From assembly GCA_030640215.1 (NCBI GenBank), contig DAOWJU010000158.1, forward strand, positions 1-15,698: a stretch of DNA of 15,698 bases, read 5' to 3'. The position numbers and the translations under genes are program-made. The DNA is from Desulfuromonadales bacterium. Lineage in GTDB: Bacteria; Desulfobacterota; Desulfuromonadia; Desulfuromonadales; BM103. The notes beneath the pieces were generated by a model that worked only from the letters and a program-made list of their open reading frames with translations, was not told where the DNA came from and ran no database searches. Shown piece by piece: positions 6,250 to 14,092 of the stretch. Numbering within the stretch: the stretch's first letter is position 1; each line of letters starts with the position of its first letter.

Positions 6250-7236
6250 ATGGTGGATGTAAAGACAGAGAAAGCGTCGTTGACGACAGGGAACGACCAG
6301 AAATCAACGCAATCGCCCCGGCCTGACAGCTTTTCCTTAGCACATCTCTCCGATCTTCATCTGACCTCGTTAAATGACGTAAAGATCCCTCAATTACTTA
6401 ATAAGCGCATCCTGGGTTACTGCTCGTGGCTGCACAAACGGCGGGTTGTCCATCGTCGTGAAATCATAGCGTCTTTAGTTGAAGATTTACGCATCACTCG
6501 TCCAGAACATATTGCCGTTACCGGTGACCTGACACACCTTGGCCTGCCTATGGAGTATGCAGAGGTCGAACAATGGTTGCCCTCTCTTGGTGATCCGCAA
6601 CAGGTTACGGTAATACCCGGCAACCATGACGCCTATGCAGGCAGGAACTGGTTCAAGTCTTGCGCCAAATGGGCCCCTTACCTTGAATCAGACACCACTC
6701 TGGACCTCCCCGGAACTGCAGACTTTTTCCCCAGTTTGAGAATCCGCGGTCAGATCGCTCTTATCGGTCTCAGCTCAGCAAGACCCAGCCCGCCCCTCTT
6801 TGCTACAGGCTCCCTCGGTCAAGAACAGTTGGTGGGACTGGAGACTCTTTTGCAGAAGACTGGTGACAAAGGCCTTTTGCGGGTGGTTATGGTCCACCAC
6901 CCTCCCGTTCCTGGAATCGTCAACTGGCGCAAGTGCCTCACCGACAGCAAATCATTTGCTGCAGTGCTGGCTCGACATGGCGCTGAACTGGTGCTGCACG
7001 GCCATTCACATACCCCCACAGTCTCAGAGCTACAAACTCCCGCAGGCAAGATTCCAGTGGTTGGTGCACCATCCGCGTCGGAATTGAATCCACAGGCCGG
7101 GCGCTCCGCCCAGTACAATATTTATCGAATGAGTCGGAAAGGTAAGAACTGGGAGTTGACGATGTCGGTGCGTAGTTATTCAGAGGATCAGGGTCGATTT
7201 GTCTCCGAATCAGAAAGAAGCTTCAAGTTGCCGTAG
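6250..7236 (+). CDS. Calcineurin-like metallophosphoesterase (CpdA/LpxH-like fold)
   Basis: A 328-aa soluble phosphoesterase with all five metal-binding blocks of the family: SDLHL (D35, H37), GDLTH (about 92-96), PGNHD (123-127), VHHPP (215-219) and LHGHSHTP (250-257). Members hydrolyse phosphomonoesters, phosphodiesters or pyrophosphates using two metal ions, and no signal peptide is seen, so it should act in the cytoplasm. It sits alone on the + strand between two minus-strand lipid blocks and converges on lptG with 29 bp between stops. From context it may dephosphorylate a lipid or headgroup intermediate, or split a CDP-linked one as LpxH does for UDP-diacylglucosamine, but the sequence does not show this. 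The ATG at 6250 was chosen because the upstream TTG at 6193 touches the predicted -10 box; the first 28 residues are polar and not part of the domain. Confidence 0.85.
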   Translation: MVDVKTEKASLTTGNDQKSTQSPRPDSFSLAHLSDLHLTSLNDVKIPQLLNKRILGYCSWLHKRRVVHRREIIASLVEDLRITRPEHIAVTGDLTHLGLPMEYAEVEQWLPSLGDPQQVTVIPGNHDAYAGRNWFKSCAKWAPYLESDTTLDLPGTADFFPSLRIRGQIALIGLSSARPSPPLFATGSLGQEQLVGLETLLQKTGDKGLLRVVMVHHPPVPGIVNWRKCLTDSKSFAAVLARHGAELVLHGHSHTPTVSELQTPAGKIPVVGAPSASELNPQAGRSAQYNIYRMSRKGKNWELTMSVRSYSEDQGRFVSESERSFKLP

Positions 7237-7265
7237 ATATATGCCATCAGACCTTTAAGATGTTT

Positions 7266-8333
7266 TCAGGGAACCCTGAGCAGCAGCCACAGAGTCATCA
7301 AGACGATAATGATCAGGGGGAGCAAGATCGTAAAGGCAGGATGGAGACCGATAAGCAACCCCATATAGCCGAGAGCCTGATCAAAATAGAAGTAAGAGAT
7401 CCCGATAATCGACCCAAGCGTAATCCTTCGCCCGGAGCTGGCTTCCCGCGCCTTACCAAACACAAAGGGCAGCGAGAAAAAGATCATCGCCGCCACCTTG
7501 AGCGGCAGAGTTAACTTTTGCCACAAAGAAAGGACGTACTGGTCCGTGTTTTGCCCCCTCTTCTGCAGGACCTGAACATATTGGTACAGAGCAGTGATAG
7601 AGAGCATGCTCGGAGTGACGTTCAAGACCTCTACATGTTTGTCCTTGAGAAAAACATCCAGGGTCAGCGTGGGGAGAGCCTGATCAACAATACGGTGGCC
7701 TGAAAAGGTGATTTGCCTGACATCACGACAGACCCAGCTCCCATCTTTACCTATTTCGGCGTTGCGAGCAGTGATATAATTGGACGGCTTGCCCTGTTCA
7801 TCAAAATCATAAACACTGAGGTCGCCCAGCCCTTCACCAGGGGTAGAAGAGCGCACGTTGATAAAACGGTTGTTGTCCCGGGTCCAGAAGCCTCCCTCTG
7901 GAAGCAGGGTTCCCAGATCGGCAAGCGCGAGTTCGCGATTGATCCTGGCCTGACGTTCCAGCGGCGGTACAACAAACTGGGCAAGCAACAACACTCCCAG
8001 CATCAGCACGACCCCGGCACTCAAAATCACCCCGGCGATACGAAACACGGAGAAACCACAAGCCCTCATGGCCAGCAGCTCATCCCCGTTGGCCAGAGTC
8101 CCAAGAGCTACAATACTCCCGAGTAGAGAGCTCACAGCAGCCAGACTCAGAACCCGACCAGGCGTGGTGTAGGCAACATACATGAATGCGTCGAGAATCT
8201 GGTAACGACCCTCACCGATGTCATCAAGCTGGCCGACCAGTTCCAGAATAGAGAACAATGCTGTCATGATCAGGAAGACCAACAGCCAACCCCACGCTAA
8301 CCGGGTTCCTATGTAACGGAATAATATTCTCAT
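7266..8333 (-). CDS. lptG: LptG-like LPS/lipid export permease
   Basis: A 355-aa YjgP/YjgQ-family permease. It starts MRILFRYIGTRL, has transmembrane segments near 14-33, 50-80 and 93-118, a periplasmic jellyroll region (about 120-265), and further transmembrane segments in the last 85 residues. DELLAMRACGFS (about 86-97) is the conserved cytoplasmic coupling helix that contacts the LptB ATPase. LptF-LptG with LptB extract lipopolysaccharide from the inner membrane and pass it to the LptC/A/D bridge. The ATG at 8333 has an excellent GGGAGGA site 4 nt upstream; the open frame reaches 8372 but would add 13 residues unlike the family. It follows lptF by 51 bp and closes the minus-strand operon headed by the ceramide synthase. 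It may be the housekeeping LptG or a paralog serving sphingolipids; only gene counting in the genome can tell. Confidence 0.92.
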   Translation of the reverse strand: MRILFRYIGTRLAWGWLLVFLIMTALFSILELVGQLDDIGEGRYQILDAFMYVAYTTPGRVLSLAAVSSLLGSIVALGTLANGDELLAMRACGFSVFRIAGVILSAGVVLMLGVLLLAQFVVPPLERQARINRELALADLGTLLPEGGFWTRDNNRFINVRSSTPGEGLGDLSVYDFDEQGKPSNYITARNAEIGKDGSWVCRDVRQITFSGHRIVDQALPTLTLDVFLKDKHVEVLNVTPSMLSITALYQYVQVLQKRGQNTDQYVLSLWQKLTLPLKVAAMIFFSLPFVFGKAREASSGRRITLGSIIGISYFYFDQALGYMGLLIGLHPAFTILLPLIIIVLMTLWLLLRVP

Positions 8334-8336
8334 GTT

Positions 8337-8343
8337 TCCTCCC
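8337..8343 (-). promoter_or_regulatory. Strong ribosome binding site of lptG
   Basis: GGGAGGA on the minus strand, about 4 nt before the ATG at 8333. It fixes the start and rules out the upstream ATG at 8372. Confidence 0.75.
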
Positions 8344-8384
8344 ATCCAGAGCGTTCGGATGGGTGTTGGCAACCTGTCAGATAA

Positions 8385-9440
8385 TCAACGAACTGGACGC
8401 CTGAGCAGTATGACTAATAAAAGAGCAAGCAGGAGATGCGGCCACCAGATCCCCGGGAAAGATCCGACCACCCCCTGCTCCATCCACGTCTTAGCCACGA
8501 CCGTCATGTTGTAATAAACAGCAAAGACGACCACAGCCAAAAAGGTTTTAGTATGTTGCCCTTGCCGCGGAGCCGTTCGGCACAAAGGAACGGCGAGTAA
8601 GCCCAGTAAAATAGATGAGAAACCGGTGGAAATCCGCCACTGGAATTCAGCGTTATCCTCTGGTGATGACGAGGCAGCCAGGCTCATTGTCGATGCGGCT
8701 TTGCGACGATAACCAATAGAGGTGATCTCCTTAGGGACCAATGGCAAGAGGAAGTTCTTAAATCGGAAGATCTTTGTCTTGCTGCCATCTTCAGCGACCT
8801 CGTAATGATAGCCATCGCTTAATACAATGACTTTCTTGGCTGTTTCCGGATCGGTTTCCAGCCAGGCCTGCCTGGCACGGGTTACCTTACGGTTGGTGCC
8901 GGTGTATTGTTGGATAAAAATCCCTTCTGCACGTTCCTGTTTGTCGTCAAGAGCCTCCAGGAAAACCACAAGGTTGTTTTCGCCAACCTCATGAAAGCGG
9001 CCAGGTTTCAGGCGGGAAAAGTCAAAGTTTGCTTCTGCATCAGCTTTCAACCAATAACTTTTTTCGTAAGCCCAGGGGCGCGCATACAAGGAGAGTCCGG
9101 CAACCAGAACAGCAACCAGCAAAGAGATTTTAAAGGCAGCTAAAAGCAAGGTGCGTTCACCAAGCCCACACGCCTCCATCGCGATTATTTCCGATTCAGA
9201 ATGCATCCGCCCCAAAACGATTATGACCGAGAAGAAAAGGGTTATGGGGATCAGCACTTCAAGGGCAATTAAGATCTTGAGGGAGACCAGAGCCAGAACG
9301 GTGGTGCCCGTCATCAACCCGTCTGCGGCATCGGGAAGATACCGGGTGGCAGAATAGCCAGCAAAGATAATGACCAGAATGACGCAGATGGTCATCAGTG
9401 GGGTCAGAATCTCACGGTTCAGATAACGATTGATAAGCAC
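8385..9440 (-). CDS. lptF: LptF-like LPS/lipid export permease
   Basis: A 351-aa permease partner of LptG. MLINRYLNREIL at the N-terminus and ESEIIAMEACGL (83-94, coupling helix) match E. coli LptF, as do the membrane segments near 12-32, 48-77 and 100-122. The middle third is the periplasmic beta domain. FQWRIS followed by VPLCRTAPRQGQ (about 268-293) is the typical reentry into the membrane, and three more transmembrane stretches end the protein. It starts with GTG at 9440, with only a weak GGA upstream. The gene lies 35 bp after the TagD-like gene, in one operon with ceramide synthase. With LptG it would move a lipid from the outer face of the inner membrane toward the outer membrane. The identity is firm; whether cargo is LPS, ceramide lipids or both is open. 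Confidence 0.92.
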   Translation of the reverse strand: MLINRYLNREILTPLMTICVILVIIFAGYSATRYLPDAADGLMTGTTVLALVSLKILIALEVLIPITLFFSVIIVLGRMHSESEIIAMEACGLGERTLLLAAFKISLLVAVLVAGLSLYARPWAYEKSYWLKADAEANFDFSRLKPGRFHEVGENNLVVFLEALDDKQERAEGIFIQQYTGTNRKVTRARQAWLETDPETAKKVIVLSDGYHYEVAEDGSKTKIFRFKNFLLPLVPKEITSIGYRRKAASTMSLAASSSPEDNAEFQWRISTGFSSILLGLLAVPLCRTAPRQGQHTKTFLAVVVFAVYYNMTVVAKTWMEQGVVGSFPGIWWPHLLLALLLVILLRRPVR

Positions 9441-9475
9441 GTTAAGTCCAATAAGAGGTTGGGGGTAAACTTAAC

Positions 9476-9913
9476 TTACGAAGCCTCCGCATCATATATG
9501 GTCTGAAGCGTTGATTTTAACAAAGTTGAAGAAACATGGTTTGTGTAGTCGAAATAAACCACAGCCACACCATATTCAGCTAACTCTGTTTCTACTTGAG
9601 TAAAGAGCTCTGACCCCTTCCAGTCACTACCGACAAACATGACGTCAAATTTAATTTCATGGTACGAAGCAATCTTGTCTCTATGCTTCTGGGGCACGAC
9701 TTCATCAACACACTTTAGCGCTGATACAATTTCTACTCTTTCCCCATAAGGGATTATGGGCTTTTTGTTTTTATAAGTTTGAACCAGCTCGTCGGTACTT
9801 ACGCCTACAATAAGTCGGTCACATTGACTCTTTGCATTTTGCAACAATCTAAGGTGCCCAATATGGAACAAATCAAACACACCGGTTGTATAGCCGACAA
9901 CATCTTTTTTCAT
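9476..9913 (-). CDS. TagD-like glycerol-3-phosphate cytidylyltransferase family protein
   Basis: A 145-aa cytidylyltransferase of the TagD type. TGVFDLFHIGHLRLL (10-24) contains the HxGH nucleotide-binding motif, and HVSSTLLK (126-133) corresponds to the closing ISTTKIK motif of Bacillus TagD. Between them, YGERVEIVSALKCVDEV and VMFVGSDWKG follow TagD closely. The family joins CTP with a small phosphorylated alcohol (glycerol-3-phosphate, phosphoethanolamine, phosphocholine) to give a CDP-alcohol in the cytoplasm. A headgroup donor for the CDP-alcohol phosphotransferase of this locus is a plausible product; sugar-phosphate activation as in HldE-type enzymes is the main alternative. AAGGGG stands upstream of ATG 9913. 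It lies 38 bp after the MobA-like gene and 35 bp before lptF. The region appears somewhat more AT-rich than neighbouring genes. Confidence 0.87.
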   Translation of the reverse strand: MKKDVVGYTTGVFDLFHIGHLRLLQNAKSQCDRLIVGVSTDELVQTYKNKKPIIPYGERVEIVSALKCVDEVVPQKHRDKIASYHEIKFDVMFVGSDWKGSELFTQVETELAEYGVAVVYFDYTNHVSSTLLKSTLQTIYDAEAS

Positions 9914-9951
9914 CTAAACACTTCCCCTTTAACTGTAACAGATAGATTTTT

Positions 9952-10764
9952 TCAACTAGCAGCCTGCTTTCTTTCTGCCAGAATAGATTCGACCAAGAGC
10001 CAATCGTCGACTTTATCTACATCGACTGCAGCTTCCGCAAAGGGCATCTCGACGACCCCCACCTTTAAATTCATTCTTCGTGATAATTGCGCTAAAGCAT
10101 ACTCCAGGGTGAGTTGCCCGACAAGGTAGCGTAGCACAGCCGACCATCCCAGGACTTTCACGACTCGCAGCGGCTTCTTACGCTCATTTTCCACCTGGCG
10201 CCAGAAATCAGCGGCAAGACGAGCCCGCGGGGTCAGAAATGCAAAGAGGTTGCAACCACAAAAGCCACCATCTTTAAGCTTTGTGACGGTTCGCAAGGTG
10301 TCTGGAAAGGCGGCAGAAATCAAGTCGTAACTGGCCACCCCGGCCAGAACATCACAGCCACTGTTGCGTGCTTCAGCACAAAAGTGATCGACCATCTCAG
10401 TACTCAGCAAAGCATGATCCGCAGTGGTCAACAAGACCGGCACGTCTGCCGGCAAAGATTGCAGCACAGTAAAGGCACTTAAGCTTGGTGTGGATTGTGG
10501 AGCAGTCCACCGGACCTGGCCAGAGTTGACCAGATCATTGAGCTCTTCATTTTGTTCTACTGAAGCCTTTGCCGGTCCGCAAAGAATCCGGTTCGCAACC
10601 TCACGAGCCCCCGCCAGCGCGTCGAGTACGCGCAGAACCATCGGCCTGCCAGCGACTGGAGTCAAGGCTTTACAACTCACTCCCGCGGCCTGTGCCACAG
10701 GATCGTTTGATTCGCGGTCTGCTGCCAGAATCACAACAGTAAAGGGTGCGTCAGCTTGACTCAT
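9952..10764 (-). CDS. MobA-like nucleotidyltransferase family protein
   Basis: A 270-aa single-domain NTP transferase. VVILAADR (10-17) and KALTPVAGRPM (32-42) form the nucleotide-binding start, but the usual GxGTRM loop is replaced by a longer segment (RESNDPVAQAAGVSC). LLTTADH (111-117) supplies the metal-binding Asp, GFCGCNLFAF (167-176) matches the substrate-binding block, and AAVDVDKVDDW (245-255) is the common C-terminal metal/nucleotide motif. The family couples CTP, GTP or UTP to a phosphorylated small molecule. The domain could supply the activity missing from the degenerate N-terminus of the CDP-alcohol phosphotransferase, for example by making a CDP-polyol. Its ATG overlaps the stop of the ceramide synthase gene (ATGA), so the two are translationally coupled. 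The substrate is not recognised. Confidence 0.8.
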   Translation of the reverse strand: MSQADAPFTVVILAADRESNDPVAQAAGVSCKALTPVAGRPMVLRVLDALAGAREVANRILCGPAKASVEQNEELNDLVNSGQVRWTAPQSTPSLSAFTVLQSLPADVPVLLTTADHALLSTEMVDHFCAEARNSGCDVLAGVASYDLISAAFPDTLRTVTKLKDGGFCGCNLFAFLTPRARLAADFWRQVENERKKPLRVVKVLGWSAVLRYLVGQLTLEYALAQLSRRMNLKVGVVEMPFAEAAVDVDKVDDWLLVESILAERKQAAS

Positions 10765-11945
10765 TCAGCCTCCAACTCTTTCTGATAGATTCGATAACGC
10801 TTGTAGGGTACACCACCAACCGATTCGATGATTTTGCGCATGCCCTGGTTCTGTTCAAGAATCCACGACATATCCACCTCATTAATGCCTTGTTTGCGGG
10901 CATTCTCATGAAGAGGGGCGATCACCATCAGTGCCAGAGTCGCCCCTAACCTGCTGCCCTGGTAACGACGCCTGACACCCATCAGTGGAATTCTCGTTGA
11001 TTTGGCCCCGACGACTTTCAGGCGCCACAGGAGTTTCAGCCAACCAAACGGGAAGAGACGCCCGTCCAGATCCTTGATCATCTCGTTAATGTTTGGGAAC
11101 ATAACGATCATGGCGGCTGGTTCTCCATCAACTTCGGCAATTCTAACTGACTCAGCATTCACTAAGTTTTTCAGGTTTTTCCCCAGTTCAGTAAATTCGG
11201 CTGGCGTGAATGGAATGAATCCCCAGTTTTCAGACCATGCATCTTCAAAAATATCCCGGATGATTTCCAAATCTTCCTTGAAATGATCCCGACGCATGGC
11301 GCGAACCTTGACGCGACCAGCAGCTCGCCTGGTGAGTATCTCAAGATGTTTTGGCGGAGATATGTCGGGATGAACTCGATAAGCCAGCAGATCCTGCTCC
11401 TTGAGAAAGCCCTGCTCCTCTACTCGCAGCCCATAATAAGGTAGAGCGTGCCCCAACATAATTGGTGGCGGGCTATCAAAACCTTCAACCAGCAAACCAC
11501 ACTCGTCGTTGATTGAAAGGGTGAATGGACCACGGATTCGTCGCATACCCTTCTCGCGCAACCACCCTTCAGCAACATCAAACAGGGCCTGGAAGGTTTC
11601 CGCGTTATCCTCAGCCTCTAAAAAACCAAAAAAACCGGTTGCATCATGATATCGCTGCAGGTGAAGTTGATCGATCTGTGCGCTGATACGCCCAACAACA
11701 CGCTCTCCACGACAGGCTATCCACGCCTGAAACTCAGCATGTTCAAAATAAGGGTTCTTGGGCGAAAGGTGCCATTTTCTTTCGAAAATCAACGGGGGAA
11801 TCCAGCAGGGATCATCAGCATACAGTGACCACGGCAGGTCAATGAAACTTCGCAACAGACGGCTTCCTGCTACAGGAACAATTCTTAGTTGTCCAAGGTT
11901 CTGGTTTTTGTTAAGAACGTTGTCTGACACTGAATAACCTGGCAT
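10761..11945 (-). CDS. bcerS: Bacterial ceramide synthase, GNAT-fold N-acyltransferase (bCerS)
   Basis: A 394-aa protein with the landmarks of the GNAT-like family that includes the Caulobacter N-acyltransferase CC_1154/CCNA_01212. From ATG 11945 these are FIDLPWSLYADDPCWIPPL (about 34-52), VVGRISAQIDQLHLQRYHD (about 83-101), GPFTLSINDECGLLVEGFD and MGVRRRYQGSRLGATLALM, the last resembling the pyrophosphate-binding loop of GNAT acyltransferases. The C-terminus ends EVDMSWILEQNQGMRKIIES then GGVPYKRYRIYQK. The enzyme N-acylates the sphingoid base (3-ketosphinganine in Caulobacter) to give 3-keto-ceramide; it is unrelated to eukaryotic ceramide synthase. It leads the minus-strand operon, divergent from the genes for the other steps. 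A TTG at 11963 would add six residues, but neither start has a convincing ribosome site. Confidence is raised by the complete pathway next door. Confidence 0.86.
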   Translation of the reverse strand: MPGYSVSDNVLNKNQNLGQLRIVPVAGSRLLRSFIDLPWSLYADDPCWIPPLIFERKWHLSPKNPYFEHAEFQAWIACRGERVVGRISAQIDQLHLQRYHDATGFFGFLEAEDNAETFQALFDVAEGWLREKGMRRIRGPFTLSINDECGLLVEGFDSPPPIMLGHALPYYGLRVEEQGFLKEQDLLAYRVHPDISPPKHLEILTRRAAGRVKVRAMRRDHFKEDLEIIRDIFEDAWSENWGFIPFTPAEFTELGKNLKNLVNAESVRIAEVDGEPAAMIVMFPNINEMIKDLDGRLFPFGWLKLLWRLKVVGAKSTRIPLMGVRRRYQGSRLGATLALMVIAPLHENARKQGINEVDMSWILEQNQGMRKIIESVGGVPYKRYRIYQKELEAE

Positions 11946-12036
11946 GCTTGTCTGAGTACACAAAGCTGAAAAGCATAAAAGTAACAGGTGGATATGCCCC
12001 CAAATCTACTGGCAGCAAGAAGAATTGCCGGATTGA

Positions 12037-12065
12037 ATAATACTCGATACTCAGCTATCATGTAA
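12037..12065 (-). promoter_or_regulatory. Putative sigma70-type promoter of the ceramide synthase operon
   Basis: On the minus strand TTACAT (12060-12065) is followed after exactly 17 bp by TATTAT (12037-12042), which differs from consensus at one -10 position. Transcription would start near 12030, leaving a leader of about 85 nt before ATG 11945. Confidence 0.45.
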
Positions 12066-12078
12066 GAACTTTATGATT

Positions 12079-12091
12079 ACACTCATAGTGT
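12079..12091. promoter_or_regulatory. Palindrome ACACTCATAGTGT between divergent promoters
   Basis: A perfect 5+3+5 inverted repeat lies between the two predicted divergent promoters, about 14 bp upstream of the minus -35 and 54 bp upstream of the plus -35. It is a candidate operator for shared control of both sphingolipid operons. The remaining part of the 248-bp intergenic stretch shows no coding potential. Confidence 0.3.
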
Positions 12092-12144
12092 GACATATTG
12101 ACCACACTAAATTGGGGTAAATGCAACAATTACACCTTTGTAAT

Positions 12145-12173
12145 TTGACAAAAACGCTGTATTCTCCTACTGT
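12145..12173 (+). promoter_or_regulatory. Putative sigma70-type promoter of the acyl-AMP ligase operon
   Basis: A perfect -35 box TTGACA (12145-12150) is followed after 17 bp by TACTGT (12168-12173), which keeps the key T, A and final T of the -10 box. The start of transcription falls near 12180, so the TTG at 12179 is unlikely to be the start codon and the ATG at 12212 or 12224 is favoured. Confidence 0.5.
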
Positions 12174-12211
12174 ATCTATTGTTTTACATATTGGCATCAA
12201 CCTTGCTCTTT

Positions 12212-14056
12212 ATGACGGGTGCAATGAATTTTCTCAATCCGACTCCTACTGAGAGCCACGTCCCTCTCCGAACTGCCGACTTCCCCAGCCTGGCCGAAGC
12301 CCTTGACTATGCCGCCAAGGGAACGAGTGGGTTTAACTTCTATGATGGACGAGGAAAACTCCGTACAGTCCTCCCCTACACTCTCTTACAACAAGAAGCC
12401 CGGACTCTGGCAAAGCGTCTGCTCGCCCTCCAGCTGACAAGAGGATCACGAGTCGCTATTATCGCGGAAACCCACCCGGATTTTCCGCGCTTCTTTTTTG
12501 CCTGTCAATATGCTGGCTATACCCCTGTCCCGTTGCCTGCTGCGATCCACCTTGGTGGGCACAAGGCTTATGTTGAACAACTGAGAGGCCTTCTGGCAAA
12601 AAGTCAGGCAGCTGTTGCTGTTGCATCAGCAGAGTTTCTGCCCTATCTTCTCGAAGCCACCAAGGGGTTGGAACTGAAGCTGGTCGGTACTCCTCAAACT
12701 TTTGACGAACTCACAGAACAGCCCGTCGAACTGCATCCACTACAATCTGAAGAGACTGCCTATCTCCAGTACACCTCAGGAAGTACGCTTTTCCCGAGAG
12801 GCGTCATGGTCAGTGGCGCGGCTGTGATGCACAACCTTGCCGGTATCATCAGAGACGGGCTGAAGGTCCATAACGGCGACAGATGCGTCTCCTGGCTGCC
12901 TTATTACCATGACATGGGCCTGGTCGGATTTGTCCTGGCACCCCTGGCTGCGCAGCTCTCTGTAGATTATCTGGCAACCCGTGACTTTGCTATGCGACCT
13001 CGGCTCTGGCTGAGCTTGATGACCAACAATCAGGGCACTATCTCTTTTGGCCCCCCTTTCGGTTATGAACTCTGTACGCGCAGAGTCCGTAATGATGCCG
13101 AACAATTTGATCTCAGCGCCTGGCGCGTGGCTGGTGTCGGAGCGGAAACAATCCGCATTGAGATTCTGGACGCCTTTGCTGAAAAGCTGGCGCCCTTTGG
13201 CTTTGATCGCAAGGCTTTTCTTGCCAGCTATGGCATGGCCGAGTGTTCACTCGCTGTCAGCTTTGCCCCCCTTGGTCAAGGCGCCATGGTTGATGAAATT
13301 GACGCAGAGCACTTGTCAGCTCAGCAGGAGGCTCGGCCTGTTGCCGGGCTCTCTGCAGAAGAGCTGAAAAATACTCACACCAAAAAGTTGGTCAATTGTG
13401 GTGTCCCGTTACCCGGGCATGAAATCGTTGTCCGCGATGAGCATGGAATGGCTCTGCCGGATCGAAAATGCGGCATCATCCATGTGCGCGGCCCAAGCGT
13501 GATGTGCGGCTATTTTGGTGACGCTGTCGCCACGGCCAGGGTCCTTTCTGCTGATGGATGGCTGAATACAGGAGACATTGGCTATCTGCACAAAGGTAAC
13601 CTGATGATCACCGGCCGCGAGAAGGACATGATCATTATTAATGGGCGTAACTTCTGGCCACAGGACCTTGAGTTTCATGCCGAGCAGCAGCCTGAAGTCA
13701 GGCCTGGTGATGCTTCAGCGATCTCGGTTCCAGCAGAAGATGGCTCAGAAACAGCCGTCATGGTCGTCCAGTACCGCGAAACGAACGAGACCAAACGAAG
13801 TGAGCTGTCAAACCGTCTTGCCCGCATCATCCGCGAGGAAGTCGGTATCAGCTGCATCATTGAACTTGTCTCCGCACACACCCTTCCGCGGACGTCCTCA
13901 GGGAAACTATCCCGTGCCGGTACTCAGCGTGATTATTTGCGTCGTCAGGAAGAGCAGGGTCAGCAGCGTGTTGAGCCACTATTTGCAGAGCAGGCAACGG
14001 GTAAGGATGAAGCTGATTTGATCCTCGCTGCTCCTGGACGAAGGCATGCGCATTAA
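12212..14056 (+). CDS. Fatty-acyl-AMP ligase (FAAL-like acyl-ACP synthetase)
   Basis: A 614-aa ANL-superfamily adenylating enzyme. YLQYTSGST followed by LFPRGVMVS (about 187-205) is the P-loop, LPYYHDMGLVG and SYGMAECSLAVSF match FAAL-type core motifs, GWLNTGDIGY and GREKDMIIINGRNFWPQD form the hinge, and LPRTSSGKLSR provides the C-terminal catalytic Lys. The HDMGLVG and GRNFWPQDLE variants point to FAALs that load acyl-AMP onto an ACP rather than CoA. It resembles the acyl-CoA-synthetase-like gene CC_1165 of the Caulobacter ceramide locus. It probably charges the ACP encoded two genes downstream, supplying serine palmitoyltransferase with acyl-ACP. The frame opens at a TTG at 12179, but the predicted transcription start there favours ATG 12212 (or 12224). 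Neither has a good ribosome site. The next gene follows after 36 bp. Confidence 0.88.
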   Translation: MTGAMNFLNPTPTESHVPLRTADFPSLAEALDYAAKGTSGFNFYDGRGKLRTVLPYTLLQQEARTLAKRLLALQLTRGSRVAIIAETHPDFPRFFFACQYAGYTPVPLPAAIHLGGHKAYVEQLRGLLAKSQAAVAVASAEFLPYLLEATKGLELKLVGTPQTFDELTEQPVELHPLQSEETAYLQYTSGSTLFPRGVMVSGAAVMHNLAGIIRDGLKVHNGDRCVSWLPYYHDMGLVGFVLAPLAAQLSVDYLATRDFAMRPRLWLSLMTNNQGTISFGPPFGYELCTRRVRNDAEQFDLSAWRVAGVGAETIRIEILDAFAEKLAPFGFDRKAFLASYGMAECSLAVSFAPLGQGAMVDEIDAEHLSAQQEARPVAGLSAEELKNTHTKKLVNCGVPLPGHEIVVRDEHGMALPDRKCGIIHVRGPSVMCGYFGDAVATARVLSADGWLNTGDIGYLHKGNLMITGREKDMIIINGRNFWPQDLEFHAEQQPEVRPGDASAISVPAEDGSETAVMVVQYRETNETKRSELSNRLARIIREEVGISCIIELVSAHTLPRTSSGKLSRAGTQRDYLRRQEEQGQQRVEPLFAEQATGKDEADLILAAPGRRHAH

Positions 14057-14092
14057 GCTCGTCTCTCCAACCCCCTCAAAACGAACTTAATT

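Noticed and set aside
8334..8372. Upstream ATG of lptG at 8372
   Set aside because: The GGGAGGA site directly before ATG 8333 and alignment with LptG starting at the RYIG region favour the shorter protein.
12179..12211. TTG start and N-terminal hydrophobic stretch of the acyl-AMP ligase as a signal or membrane anchor
   Set aside because: The predicted transcription start is near 12180, so this stretch is probably untranslated; acyl-AMP ligases of this type are cytoplasmic.
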